Assembly (NCBI GenBank): GCA_910585445.1
Contig: CAJUEK010000008.1
Coordinates: forward strand, 47,127-71,648
Length of the DNA stretch: 24,522 bases
Source of the DNA: an uncultured Bacteroidales bacterium
Lineage (GTDB): Bacteria > Bacteroidota > Bacteroidia > Bacteroidales > UBA932
Reading direction: 5' to 3'
Shown: piece after piece, positions 1 through 9,488 of the stretch
Layout: every line of letters starts with the position of its first letter
Position numbering within the stretch: position 1 is the stretch's first letter
Program-made: the position numbers and the translations under genes
The notes under the pieces: generated by a model
Told to the model about the DNA's origin: nothing
Database searches by the model: none
The model's input: only the letters and a program-made list of their open reading frames with translations

Positions 1-2
1 TT

Positions 3-2609
3 TTCTTTGATGACGCTTCCAACCTGTGCCTTCTTACGCATTCCGGTCTGGTGGTCGCTGATATCTCTTCCGGAAAAATAATGCGCCGGCATTATATCGG
101 AAATAGCCCTTTCCCAGTGAACAGCTTGATTTCTTATTGCAGGACTTCTTCCGGAGATATCTGGTTTGGAACGGGGGGGGGTGGAGTAAATGTCCTCCAT
201 TCTGACGGTTCGTATGTGAATTTTGCTGATTCTGCGGGAAATACCCTTTATGGCAGGACTGTGTTCGGGATAGTTGAGGACGAGGTTTCCGGTGACCTTT
301 GGCTAAGCACGGATGACGGGATTCATGTCTATTCGGCAAAGTCTGGCCTGTTCTCCAAATCCAGCATAGACAGTGACGAGAATTGCGGCTCATATTATAT
401 AAGGTCATATTTCAGGACTTCCGCGGGGGAGATATTGTTCGGAGGTACCGACGGTTTCATTATGTTCACGCCCTCCGGCATGACATCCAACAGGCAGAAG
501 CCGGAAGTTTTCTTTACGGGCCTGTTCATCAACAATGCCATAGCTGTTCCAAAGGAGAAGAACTCGCCGCTGGACAAATCCATTTCCGTTTTCGGGTACT
601 CCTCGGATGACGCGCCTGTGGTGCTTTCGCACAGGCAGTCGAATTTCGGTGTGCTCTTGTCTTCGGACAGTTACCTGAATGCAGACAAGAACAGGTATGC
701 ATACCGTATGAGAGGCCTGTCAGACGATTGGATGGTGCTTCCGGATGGACAGAGAGCTGTTTCCTTCTTTAACATGAGACCAGGAAAATATGTGTTTGAG
801 GCCAAGGCTGCGAACAATGACGGGATATGGGGAGACAAGGTTACTTCCCTGTGCTTTGAGGTGCGTCCTTCACCGTTCCTTTCTCCGCTGGCCTATGTGC
901 TTTATGCGCTCCTGGTCATCTCTGCCGCCTTTGCATGCTGGCGTTTCTTCACCAACAAGAAGATTCTTGAGCAGAAGCTCGAACTGGAGCAGATAAAGGA
1001 GGAGAACATGAGGCAGCTTACGCAGGCGAGGATTAATTTCTTCACGAGCATATCCCATGATCTAAAGACTCCTCTGACTCTCGTGGTGGACCCTCTGAAG
1101 CAGCTCAAGGAACATCTTTCCGAAACGTCTGCGGCGATGAAATATGTACGGCTGATAGAGCAGAATGTCACACGTATCCAGCGCATGATCAGCCAGCTGC
1201 TGCAGTTCCGTGAGATTGAGAGTCAGAGACTTTCCCTCAACCATCAGCCGGGAGACCTTGTGCGTTTCATCGGAAACATATTCTCGCTTTTTGAGAACAT
1301 TGCCGGCGGCAAGGACATTGAGACTGGTTTCCGGAGCAATACGGAGAGTTTCTATACACTGTTTGATTATGATGTCATGGAAAAGATTGTCACTAATCTT
1401 GTTTCCAATGCTTTCAAATACACTCCGAGGGGATGTTTCGTGGGGATTGAGGTGGTGCTGCACCCAGGTGATGAGCCGGCGGGAAAAACCGATGGGAAAA
1501 GCCGGTGGATTTCACTCATCGTGACCAATACCGGTACTGACATACCAGAGGACAGGAGGGAGCACATATTCGATGCTTTCTCAAAGATTCCGTCAGCGGG
1601 CAATACAATGGAGAGCAGCACGGGACTCGGGCTTGCAATCGTGAGGGAGCTTGTCAGTGAGCTCGGGGGCAGGATTGTGCTCAAGTCGGAGAATGCCACT
1701 GTCTCATTTGAGGTGCTGCTTCCGTTTGTTCCGGAAGGTGAACGGCGGGATGACACGGACGGAAGATATGAATATGCGGTATCAGAGGCGGATAACCTCA
1801 TGTCTGAGGCTTCGTTTGTGGAGTCTGAGGGCAAGGGGTTGCGTAAACCTAATTCAGTGGTCGTGATAGAGGATGACGTCAATCTGAGGAATTATCTTGA
1901 GATGAGACTGTCAAAGAAATATAATGTCTATACGGCGACCAATGGCACTGACGGCATGGCAAAGACGATAAAAGTCAATCCTCAGCTTGTGGTGACAGAC
2001 CTGGTGATGCCGGAGGCGGACGGCTTTGAGGTGTGCACGAGGATACGCTCGGACCTTAGGACAAGCCACATTCCTATAATAATGCTTTCCGGTGCCGGCA
2101 ATAAGGATGACAATAAGGTGAGGGCTATGGACTGCGGGGCAAGTGTCTTCATGGACAAACCGGTGGACATAGACTTTCTGCTGAGGCAGGCTGACAATCT
2201 TGTCGCAGAGCAGCGTAAGCTCAAGGAGATATACAGCAAGAAATATATTGCGGAGCCGTCCAAGATGACGATTTCATCCATGGATGAAGAACTGCTCAAG
2301 AGGGCCATGTCCAACATAGAGAAGAATATGGACAATTGCGGTTATGACGTTGATGCTTTCGTCTCGGACATGGCTGTCGGCAGGACTATTCTGTACAGGA
2401 AAATCAACGACATCACGGGGATGTCCATAAAGGAGTTCATCATGGATGTGCGCCTGAAGAGGGCGGCGCAGCTTCTGCGTGAATCCGGCTATACCATATC
2501 TGAGATTTCCGTCATGACAGGCTTCGTGAATCCGAAGTATTTCAGCATCTGCTTCAGGCGTCACTATGACATGACTCCGAGCGAATTCAGGAAGGGAAAG
2601 GGTACATAA
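3..2609 (+). CDS. Hybrid two-component system regulator (HTCS), 5' end missing
   Basis: This is a one-protein sensor, kinase and transcription factor that normally senses glycan fragments in the periplasm and activates its PUL. The frame is open to the window edge, so the first ATG seen (51) is not a start; 868 residues are visible of a protein that is usually 1300-1400. In order (residues counted from base 3): the last beta-propeller repeats, with the IWFGT signature; a Y_Y_Y domain, about 213-289; one membrane helix, about 292-315; a HisKA domain with the phospho-accepting His352 in SISHDLKTPL; an ATPase domain with an N box (NLVSNAFKYTP) and a G2 box (STGLGLAIV); a receiver domain with Asp666 in VVTDLVMP; and an AraC-type helix-turn-helix, about 781-864. 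All key residues are present, so the protein should be functional. It points into the PUL and is its likely activator. A run of nine G lies in the propeller part. Confidence 0.96.
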   Translation, partial: FFDDASNLCLLTHSGLVVADISSGKIMRRHYIGNSPFPVNSLISYCRTSSGDIWFGTGGGGVNVLHSDGSYVNFADSAGNTLYGRTVFGIVEDEVSGDLWLSTDDGIHVYSAKSGLFSKSSIDSDENCGSYYIRSYFRTSAGEILFGGTDGFIMFTPSGMTSNRQKPEVFFTGLFINNAIAVPKEKNSPLDKSISVFGYSSDDAPVVLSHRQSNFGVLLSSDSYLNADKNRYAYRMRGLSDDWMVLPDGQRAVSFFNMRPGKYVFEAKAANNDGIWGDKVTSLCFEVRPSPFLSPLAYVLYALLVISAAFACWRFFTNKKILEQKLELEQIKEENMRQLTQARINFFTSISHDLKTPLTLVVDPLKQLKEHLSETSAAMKYVRLIEQNVTRIQRMISQLLQFREIESQRLSLNHQPGDLVRFIGNIFSLFENIAGGKDIETGFRSNTESFYTLFDYDVMEKIVTNLVSNAFKYTPRGCFVGIEVVLHPGDEPAGKTDGKSRWISLIVTNTGTDIPEDRREHIFDAFSKIPSAGNTMESSTGLGLAIVRELVSELGGRIVLKSENATVSFEVLLPFVPEGERRDDTDGRYEYAVSEADNLMSEASFVESEGKGLRKPNSVVVIEDDVNLRNYLEMRLSKKYNVYTATNGTDGMAKTIKVNPQLVVTDLVMPEADGFEVCTRIRSDLRTSHIPIIMLSGAGNKDDNKVRAMDCGASVFMDKPVDIDFLLRQADNLVAEQRKLKEIYSKKYIAEPSKMTISSMDEELLKRAMSNIEKNMDNCGYDVDAFVSDMAVGRTILYRKINDITGMSIKEFIMDVRLKRAAQLLRESGYTISEISVMTGFVNPKYFSICFRRHYDMTPSEFRKGKGT
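173..181 (+). repeat. G9 homopolymer inside the HTCS gene
   Basis: Nine consecutive G residues encode part of the glycine-rich end of a propeller repeat (FGTGGGGVNV). The reading frame is intact here. Runs of this length can slip during replication, which would switch the regulator off, but glycine is also expected at this position of the repeat. Confidence 0.9.
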
Positions 2610-2611
2610 AA

Positions 2612-2655
2612 GGTTTCATTTCGGCCGATTTTCGTCCTGTGTACAAAATGAAACC
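2612..2655. promoter_or_regulatory. Perfect 10-bp inverted repeat downstream of the HTCS gene, candidate operator
   Basis: GGTTTCATTT (2612-2621) and AAATGAAACC (2646-2655) are exact inverted copies separated by 24 bases. The half-site centres are 34 bases apart, roughly three helical turns, which would suit a dimeric activator. It lies three bases after the HTCS stop and 79 bases before the first PUL gene. The AT-rich arms, long loop and lack of a following T-run make it a poor intrinsic terminator. Binding by the HTCS is inference. Confidence 0.5.
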
Positions 2656-2697
2656 ATTTCCGTATGAATGGTGTCCGTCGTTTTAGATGCTATATGC

Positions 2698-2728
2698 GAC
2701 ATTTGTGTCATACCACACAATTGACACA
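2698..2728 (+). promoter_or_regulatory. Candidate PUL promoter -7 element overlapping a second inverted repeat
   Basis: GACATTTG (2698-2705) matches seven of eight positions of the Bacteroidota -7 box TAnnTTTG, but I see no -33 TTTG at the usual spacing, as might be expected of an activator-dependent promoter. TGTGTCA (2704-2710) and TGACACA (2722-2728) form an exact 7-bp inverted repeat, and a further TGACAC follows over the start codon (2735-2740). A start near 2712 would leave a leader of about 20 bases. Confidence 0.35.
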
Positions 2729-2733
2729 CGCAA

Positions 2734-4341
2734 ATGACACCATTCAAATTATCCCGCAGCTTCGCGGCAGGTCAGATTCTGTTGTACGGACTCTTCTGCA
2801 TGGTTCTTCTTGTTTCCTGTGCTCCTGAAAACGGAAAGGACGGGGACATGACCGGGGAACCGCAGGGAAAAACCGTCACGGTATCTCCTGACAGGACCAC
2901 TATGTTCCGCAATCCGTTCTCCGGGTGGATGATATATTCCGGTCTCGGAAGCGGTATCGGTGAAAATTTCTGGGAAAGATACGACAATTTCCCCTCTTCA
3001 AAGGGAACGGTGAATGTTCCGAGGGACTACGCCCCTATATTGCTTATAAGGGTGATATGGGCGGAGGCAAACCCTCAGGAGGGAGTTTATGCGTGGCAGG
3101 ACGGCTGCGATACCCCTCAGGCCAGGAGGTTCAAGATGCTTGTCAAAGGAGCCAGGGAAAGGAACATGAGGCTTGCATTCAATTTCGGTGCTGACAGCCG
3201 CGACAAGCATGACAACGCGTGTCCGGAGTATGTCCGGGAGAAAGGATGCAAGGTTTTTGAGTCACAGACCGGTTCTGCCAAGGTCTGGACACCATATCCG
3301 GATGACCCTGTATTCCAGGAATGCTATGCCGGATTCATCCATGCTTTCGCACAAGAATTCAACGACCCGGACATAACTGCTTTTGCCGGAGGCTTCGGCA
3401 TAGGCAAATGGGGGGAATACCATGCTTGCATATATTCTACAGGAGACGACTCTCCGCGTGAGCAGGTGTTTGATTTTCTGACCGACACATTCGTGAAGGA
3501 GTTTACGAGGATTCCGATTACGCTCAATGCACACAGATGGATAGGCACGGGAGTGCAGTGGGACGGGGACAGGTTCGACCCTGATTCGGAAAGATTGGTG
3601 CAGAAAGGGGTGGACAAGGGATTCTCGCTCCAGAGTGCGGCTTTCGGGATGAAGACCTGGTTCGGAAACTGGGAGAAATCAATGCTTTTCAATAACAGAT
3701 ATGATGTGCCTGTCGCTTCTGAGGGAGGATGGGTAAAGGCGTCGCATGGTGACAATTATAAGGGGGACGGATACAAGGACTGGGCGGATGTCCGCAAAGG
3801 TGAGTTTCTGGACGCCCAGGGTTCATGCGTCAATACGATGGACCTGCGCTATAATGAAAGCCTTGAGGTCAGTGAAGCCTGGTCATGGTTCAATGAGGCA
3901 TACGAATATGTTGAACGCTTCATACAGGAGGGCTGCTACAGGATTTATCCGGACCGCCTTACGCTTCCGGAGAGTTTCTGCCCCGGTGACAAGGTTACAA
4001 TCTCCCACCGGTGGCAGAATCTCGGATGGTCTTATTGCCCTACCAATATAAAACAGTGGGAAGGACGCTACAGGACAGCCTTTGCGTTGCTTGACAAGGA
4101 GACTCTTCTGCCGGTTTCGATAAGGTTCGATGAGCAGGCAAGGCCTTCTGACTGGATTAAGGGAAAGCCGAAAAGCTATGTGTTTGAGACGGTCTATGAC
4201 GATGTGCCGCCCGGAGAATATGCCTGGGCGGTAGGCATTGCCGATGCATGGAAGGACAACAGGCCGGGGATATTCATTGCTGCAAAGCAGAATGTGACCC
4301 CGGACGGATGGCTGAGGCTGATGGACGTGACAGTTGAATAA
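2734..4341 (+). CDS. DUF4832-type lipoprotein, putative glycoside hydrolase (first paralogue)
   Basis: This is a 535-residue predicted lipoprotein: the N-terminal hydrophobic segment ends in LLVSC with Cys29 as the lipidation site, followed by an acidic stretch that suggests surface export. The body begins with VSPDRTTMFRNPFSGWM and reads like a (beta/alpha)8 barrel. I assign it to the DUF4874/DUF4832-type proteins from memory of the family's appearance. The C-terminal part carries NLGWSYCPTNIKQW and a beta-rich end (about 415-535). Glu228 in GFGIGKWGEYH and Glu330 in VASEGGW are conserved in the second copy at 10925-12508 and sit where clan GH-A glycosidases keep their acid/base and nucleophile. 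Substrate is unknown. It is the first gene after the likely PUL promoter and ends 30 bases before susC. The start at 2734 is the only ATG that leaves a full signal sequence. Confidence 0.8.
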   Translation: MTPFKLSRSFAAGQILLYGLFCMVLLVSCAPENGKDGDMTGEPQGKTVTVSPDRTTMFRNPFSGWMIYSGLGSGIGENFWERYDNFPSSKGTVNVPRDYAPILLIRVIWAEANPQEGVYAWQDGCDTPQARRFKMLVKGARERNMRLAFNFGADSRDKHDNACPEYVREKGCKVFESQTGSAKVWTPYPDDPVFQECYAGFIHAFAQEFNDPDITAFAGGFGIGKWGEYHACIYSTGDDSPREQVFDFLTDTFVKEFTRIPITLNAHRWIGTGVQWDGDRFDPDSERLVQKGVDKGFSLQSAAFGMKTWFGNWEKSMLFNNRYDVPVASEGGWVKASHGDNYKGDGYKDWADVRKGEFLDAQGSCVNTMDLRYNESLEVSEAWSWFNEAYEYVERFIQEGCYRIYPDRLTLPESFCPGDKVTISHRWQNLGWSYCPTNIKQWEGRYRTAFALLDKETLLPVSIRFDEQARPSDWIKGKPKSYVFETVYDDVPPGEYAWAVGIADAWKDNRPGIFIAAKQNVTPDGWLRLMDVTVE

Positions 4342-4371
4342 ACAATATTAATCACATTATTAACAACTTCT

Positions 4372-7300
4372 ATGTTTCTAAGTAAATACTCAAGGTTTTT
4401 AAGGCGCGGCCTCTTGCTGGCGGTACTTGTTTCCGGCAGTGCATTGTGGGGTTCGGCGCAGCCTCGCGGCAGTGCATCCCCGGAGGGGAACGGCCTGAGA
4501 GTAATCGGTAACGTTACCGATGAAAAGGGTGAGCCGCTCGTGGGTGCCACTGTCTATGCGAAAAATGACAAGAATGTGAATGCCATCACTGACCTCGACG
4601 GAAATTACTCCATTGCCGTTCCAGAGAAATGGACGGTCCTGGTCTATGATTTTGTCGGCTTCGTCACCAAAGAGGAGACGGTCGGTGAGCGCAAGGTAAT
4701 CAATGTGGAGCTTGCTGAGGACATCGGACAGCTTGATGATGCAGTAGTCGTGGCTTACGGTACGCAGAAAAGGGAGTCTGTCGTGGCTTCCATAACGACG
4801 GTGGAGCCGCAGGCCCTGAAGGTCTCGACAAGCCGTTCGCTTACGAACAATCTGGCCGGAAATGTTGCCGGAGTGCTTGCCATTCAGCGTTCGGGTGAGC
4901 CTGGCTATGACAATTCGACATTCTGGATACGGGGCATCTCGACTTTCCAGGGAGTCGGCGGCGACCCGCTTGTGCTTGTGGACGGAATCGAGAGAAGCCT
5001 TGACACAATAGATGCCGAAGAAATTGCGTCTTTTTCTGTGCTTAAGGATGCGGCCGCAAGTGCCGTGTATGGAGTTAGGGGAGCCAATGGAGTCATCCTC
5101 ATCAACACCAAGCGTGGCCAGGCCGGAAAGCCGAAGGTTACATTGAAGGCTGAGTTCGCAGGTACGCAGCCTGTAAAGCTTCCCTCTTATATCGGTGCGG
5201 CCGACTATATGCAGCTGCTTGACGATGTGCTTGTTGACACCGGCTCTCTGCCGATGTACACGGACCAGATAGCCAAGACGCGTGCCGGCTATGACCCGGA
5301 CATTTATCCGGACGTGAACTGGATAGAGGCAATATCGAAGGACTGGGCCAACAACCAGCGTGTAACTGCTGAGATAAGCGGAGGTAATGAGAGGGTAGTG
5401 TATTCGATGGTGGCCGCAGTTTATAACGAGCGCGGAATACTTACACGTGACCTGAGCAAGGAATGGGACCCTTCCATAAAGTTGCAGAGGTACAACGTGA
5501 GGTCAAATGTCGATATCAAGATTACGAACACGACTAAGCTCCGAATCAACATCGGAGGTTATCTGCAGGAGCGCAATGCAACTCCGGAAAGTGTCAGCCT
5601 TATATTTGACAGGGCTTTCCGTGCCGTTCCGTTCAAATTCCCCGTGCAGTATTCCACTGGTGAGATTCCTGGCAACGAGGAGTCCAACGTGTGGGCCATG
5701 GCGACACAGAGGGGATACAACAGGACTACGGCGAGCAAGATAGAGACTCTCGTCACTCTGGAGCAGGACCTGAAGTTCATCACCGAGGGCCTTAAAGTCA
5801 GGGGAACATTCTCATTTGACCGCTATTCTACCGGAACTGTAAGCCGTTCGATGAATCCTACAATCTACAATCCTGCTTCAGGACGTAATGAAGACGGCTC
5901 ACTGATTCTTACAGTAAAGAGCAACGGCAGCAACACTCTCGGCCACTCTTCTTCAGGAACTTTCGGCAACAAGAGCATATACATGGAAGCCGCATTGACT
6001 TACGACAGGACTTTCAGGAAAGACCATGCGGTGTCCGGCCTGCTGCTTTTCAACAGGAGGAACTATGACAACGGAGACAAGCTTCCTTACCGTAACCAGG
6101 GACTTGCCGGAAGGGCTTCCTATACTTATGCCAACAGGTATGTGGCCGAATTCAATTTCGGATATAACGGCTCGGAGAACTTCGCTCCTGGAAAACGGTA
6201 CGGATTCTTCCCTTCGGGAGCATTGGGATGGGTTATTTCTGAGGAGCCTTTCATGGCTTCGGCAAGACGTGTGCTATCCAAGCTCAAGATTAGGGCATCG
6301 TACGGCCAGACCGGAAACGCCTCGCTTGACGGAAGACGTTTCGCTTATCTGTCCACAATCACTGATGACTGGAACACTCTCGGAGAGTACAGGTGGGGCT
6401 ATGAGTCCAATTACAACAAGAACGGTATGGCGGAAGGCGACTTCGCTGTTCCTGACCTGACATGGGAAAAGGTGAACAAGGCCGACGTCGGTTTCGAAAT
6501 AGGTTTTCTTGACGGTGTGGCGGACCTCCAGGTGGATTTCTTTGACGAGAGGAGAAACAATATCTTCATGGAGAGGACATCCATACCTGCCACCGCAGGT
6601 TTCATCAAGGCTCCTTGGCAGAACTTCGGAAAAGTGAAGAACCAGGGCTTTGACATGACCCTCAATGTAAGGAAGCAGTTCGGACGCGACTTTTTCCTCA
6701 GCGTCATGGGAACCTTGACATATGCCCACAACACCATCGTGGAGATGGATGAGCCTAAGGCGGTCATCGGCACCAACAGGGCGCAGACTGGTCATCCCGT
6801 GGGCCAGCTCTTCGGATATATCGACGAGGGCCTATATACATACGATGACTTTGTGGATGTGGAGAACGGCATTCTCAGGCCTGACCTTCCTGTCGTGACC
6901 CTTGTCTCGAAGGTGCGTCCGGGAGACATAAAATACAAGGATGTCAACAAGGACGGCAGGATTGACGTATATGACAAGTCTCCGATAGGAGGAACGAAGA
7001 ACCCTGAGCTTGTGTATGGTTTCGGCTTCACATTCATATGGAAGGACCTTGACATCTCGGCCCTTTTCCAGGGAGTCGGCAAGACATGGAACATTCTTTC
7101 CGGAAACATAATCCCGGCTTCCAACAAGGGAACTACCTATAATATCTTCACCAACTACAATGACCGCTGGACAGAGGCGAATCCGAGCCAGGATGTGTTC
7201 TATCCGCGTCTGGACTACGGCACGAACGCGAACAACAGCCAGCAGTCCACATGGTGGCTCCGTGACATGAGTTTCCTAAGGCTCAAGAATGTCGAAATAG

Positions 7301-7485
7301 GCTATTCGCTGCCTAAGAGGCTTGCTGAAAAATCGTTCATATCAAGTGCCAGGGTGTTCCTAAGGGGAACCAATCTGCTCACATTCTCAAAGTTCAAGCT
7401 TTGGGACCCGGAGCTTGCTTCTGCCACAGGCGCCGCATATCCGGTGATGAAATCCATGTCGGCCGGCGTTGAGTTCAAATTCTAA
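4372..7485 (+). CDS. susC: SusC-family TonB-dependent outer-membrane transporter
   Basis: This outer-membrane beta-barrel imports oligosaccharides bound by its SusD lid, using TonB energy. Length is 1037 residues, normal for the family. In order: signal peptide ending near SAQ (residue 30); a carboxypeptidase-D-like regulatory domain, about 44-118, with VIGNVTDEKGEPLVGATV; a TonB-box-like segment DDAVVVAYG at 122-130; a plug domain to about 255, with LVLVDGIERSLDTI, FSVLKDAAASAVYGVRGANG and INTKRG; then the barrel, which keeps the conserved PGDIKYKDVNKDGRID segment. The end FKF fits an outer-membrane C-terminus. The leader is AT-rich. The susD start codon lies 14 bases after the stop, so the two are certainly co-transcribed. 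I see no truncation. Confidence 0.98.
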   Translation: MFLSKYSRFLRRGLLLAVLVSGSALWGSAQPRGSASPEGNGLRVIGNVTDEKGEPLVGATVYAKNDKNVNAITDLDGNYSIAVPEKWTVLVYDFVGFVTKEETVGERKVINVELAEDIGQLDDAVVVAYGTQKRESVVASITTVEPQALKVSTSRSLTNNLAGNVAGVLAIQRSGEPGYDNSTFWIRGISTFQGVGGDPLVLVDGIERSLDTIDAEEIASFSVLKDAAASAVYGVRGANGVILINTKRGQAGKPKVTLKAEFAGTQPVKLPSYIGAADYMQLLDDVLVDTGSLPMYTDQIAKTRAGYDPDIYPDVNWIEAISKDWANNQRVTAEISGGNERVVYSMVAAVYNERGILTRDLSKEWDPSIKLQRYNVRSNVDIKITNTTKLRINIGGYLQERNATPESVSLIFDRAFRAVPFKFPVQYSTGEIPGNEESNVWAMATQRGYNRTTASKIETLVTLEQDLKFITEGLKVRGTFSFDRYSTGTVSRSMNPTIYNPASGRNEDGSLILTVKSNGSNTLGHSSSGTFGNKSIYMEAALTYDRTFRKDHAVSGLLLFNRRNYDNGDKLPYRNQGLAGRASYTYANRYVAEFNFGYNGSENFAPGKRYGFFPSGALGWVISEEPFMASARRVLSKLKIRASYGQTGNASLDGRRFAYLSTITDDWNTLGEYRWGYESNYNKNGMAEGDFAVPDLTWEKVNKADVGFEIGFLDGVADLQVDFFDERRNNIFMERTSIPATAGFIKAPWQNFGKVKNQGFDMTLNVRKQFGRDFFLSVMGTLTYAHNTIVEMDEPKAVIGTNRAQTGHPVGQLFGYIDEGLYTYDDFVDVENGILRPDLPVVTLVSKVRPGDIKYKDVNKDGRIDVYDKSPIGGTKNPELVYGFGFTFIWKDLDISALFQGVGKTWNILSGNIIPASNKGTTYNIFTNYNDRWTEANPSQDVFYPRLDYGTNANNSQQSTWWLRDMSFLRLKNVEIGYSLPKRLAEKSFISSARVFLRGTNLLTFSKFKLWDPELASATGAAYPVMKSMSAGVEFKF

Positions 7486-7498
7486 TCCTTGTCTGAAA

Positions 7499-9445
7499 AT
7501 GAAAAACAGAAAATTACATATACTGATTGCGGGAATCCTTGCGGCTTTTTCCATTGTTTCCTGTGACTATCTTGACAAGCAGCCTGATGACCAGCTTGAC
7601 ATTCCGGCGGCTTTTGAGAACAAGAGCAATCTTGAACGCTGGCTTGCCTACATTTATAACGGCATCCCTACGTTCTACCACTATGACGGCGCTATTGCTG
7701 TGGCTGATGACCTGACCCCTCCGGTGGGCTGGGAGTCACAGGGATTCAAGGCCATACTTTACCAGAACGGCAACTTCACTCCCGCTCAGGGAGGAATCAT
7801 AGGCTATTGGAACGAATTTTCAAAAAGAATCCGCTCTGCCTACATCTTCATTGAGAACGCTCATCCGCTCTTCGATGTTTCCGCAAAGGAAATCGAATGG
7901 ATGAAGGCCGAGTGCCGTTTTTTCATAGCATATTACCATGCGATGATGGTCATGACATACGGAGCCGTTCCTATGATTACGGAACCTGCCCAAGGCACTG
8001 ATGCCTCGGATATGCAGCTCAAGCAGCAGCCTTTCTACACTGTTGTTGACTGGGTGGCCCAGGAACTCAGGGAAACGGCGGAGATTCTACCTTCCTCATA
8101 TGAGGAGGCCAACAAATACGGAAGGGCCACGTCTCTGATGTGTCTTGCCATCCGTGCCCGTCTGCTTACTTTCGCCGCAAGTCCGCTTGTAAACGGCAAT
8201 CCGGACCTTTCAGGTTTCGTGAACTGCGACGGAGTGCAGATTTTCAGCTCGGAATATGACCCGGAGAGATGGCGTGCGGCGGCAGATGCCAACCTTGAAG
8301 TCATCGAGGCGGCAAAGGAAAGCGGCTACGACCTCTATGTCGAAAGGCTTGACGACGGTTCTGTGGACCCTTACATGTCCTATATGAAGGCTGTCCTCAT
8401 GAGATATGACCAGGGCAACCATGAGGTGCTCTTCCCGAAGACATACGACAGCGGCGCTTATTTCGACAGGCAGTGCAATCCGCGCAGCATGGGAGGAGCC
8501 GGAGCAATCGGAGTGACGCAGAACCTTGTTGACGCTTTTTTCATGAACAACGGACTCATCCCTATTACAGGATATACGGAGAACGGAAAGACACCTGTAA
8601 TCAACGGTGAGTCAGGATATTCGGAGACAGGCTATTCGGCGGAGGCAATGAAAGCCAAGACCAGATGGTTCTATGCTGAGCAGGGAGCGGCAGAGGGAGC
8701 GAAGAAAGAGTATGTCATCACTACGGCCGGAACCTACAACATGTACTGCAACCGTGAGCCGAGATTCTATGTGTCCGTTCTTTACAATGAGCAGTACCAC
8801 TGGGGAAAAGACAAGCACAAGTCATCCAACAAATTCACCGACTTCTTCTCTGGAGGACAGGACGGAGGACCGAGCCACGATTCACCTACGGCAGGATATC
8901 TCGTGAGAAAGATGGTCGATCCGTCAGCAATACCGAGCGACGGTTCGGGAACTTACAAGACGCGTCACGGAGCGATATACCGCCTTGCCGAGGCCTATCT
9001 TTCATATGCCGAGTGCCTTAACGAGTACAGCATATCAAGAGGCACATATCCTGTGAACCAGGCGGAGATACTCAAATACGTCAACCTCATCCGCGCAAGG
9101 GCAGGAATACCTCAGTATGGAACCGGAACAGACAGCGACGGAGTCAGGATGATTGCTCCTCCTGCCACTGGCGAAGAGCTGCGTGAACTTATAAGACGCG
9201 AGCGCAGAGTTGAGCTGAACTGCGAGGCCGGCAACCGTTTCGATGACCTGCGCCGCTGGAAACAGGCTGAGACAGTGCTTGACGGGCCTTATTACGGAAT
9301 GGATTCGCGTGCAACCAAGGCCAATAGGGATGACTATTACAAGAGGACGCAATACCAGACAAGGCGTTTCATCAGCTACTGGTGGCCTATTCCTCAGGAT
9401 GATATTGACAAGAACACCAATCTCCGCCAGCTTCCGGGATGGTAG
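7499..9445 (+). CDS. susD: SusD/RagB-family glycan-binding lipoprotein
   Basis: This surface lipoprotein forms the lid of the SusC transporter and captures the glycan. Start 7499 is chosen because it gives MKNRKLHILIAGILAAFSIVSC with Cys22 as the lipidated residue. An in-frame ATG at 7469 overlaps susC and would only add a non-signal extension. After the lipobox comes DYLDKQPDD, a typical acidic SusD start that also fits the surface-export signal. TPR-like helices are visible, including YRLAEAYLSYAECLNEY, and the family's C-terminal signature RRERRVELNCEAGNRFDDLRRW is present. Length is 648 residues, at the upper end of the family. Glycan specificity cannot be read from the sequence. Confidence 0.97.
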   Translation: MKNRKLHILIAGILAAFSIVSCDYLDKQPDDQLDIPAAFENKSNLERWLAYIYNGIPTFYHYDGAIAVADDLTPPVGWESQGFKAILYQNGNFTPAQGGIIGYWNEFSKRIRSAYIFIENAHPLFDVSAKEIEWMKAECRFFIAYYHAMMVMTYGAVPMITEPAQGTDASDMQLKQQPFYTVVDWVAQELRETAEILPSSYEEANKYGRATSLMCLAIRARLLTFAASPLVNGNPDLSGFVNCDGVQIFSSEYDPERWRAAADANLEVIEAAKESGYDLYVERLDDGSVDPYMSYMKAVLMRYDQGNHEVLFPKTYDSGAYFDRQCNPRSMGGAGAIGVTQNLVDAFFMNNGLIPITGYTENGKTPVINGESGYSETGYSAEAMKAKTRWFYAEQGAAEGAKKEYVITTAGTYNMYCNREPRFYVSVLYNEQYHWGKDKHKSSNKFTDFFSGGQDGGPSHDSPTAGYLVRKMVDPSAIPSDGSGTYKTRHGAIYRLAEAYLSYAECLNEYSISRGTYPVNQAEILKYVNLIRARAGIPQYGTGTDSDGVRMIAPPATGEELRELIRRERRVELNCEAGNRFDDLRRWKQAETVLDGPYYGMDSRATKANRDDYYKRTQYQTRRFISYWWPIPQDDIDKNTNLRQLPGW

Positions 9446-9488
9446 AGGCACGGCCGGGAAAACGGAAAAGTTTTTTAATGTTTTGAAT

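Noticed and set aside
9243..9488. Upstream extension of the SusE-like reading frame into susD
   Set aside because: It overlaps the conserved C-terminal part of susD, and the lipoprotein signal begins at 9489.
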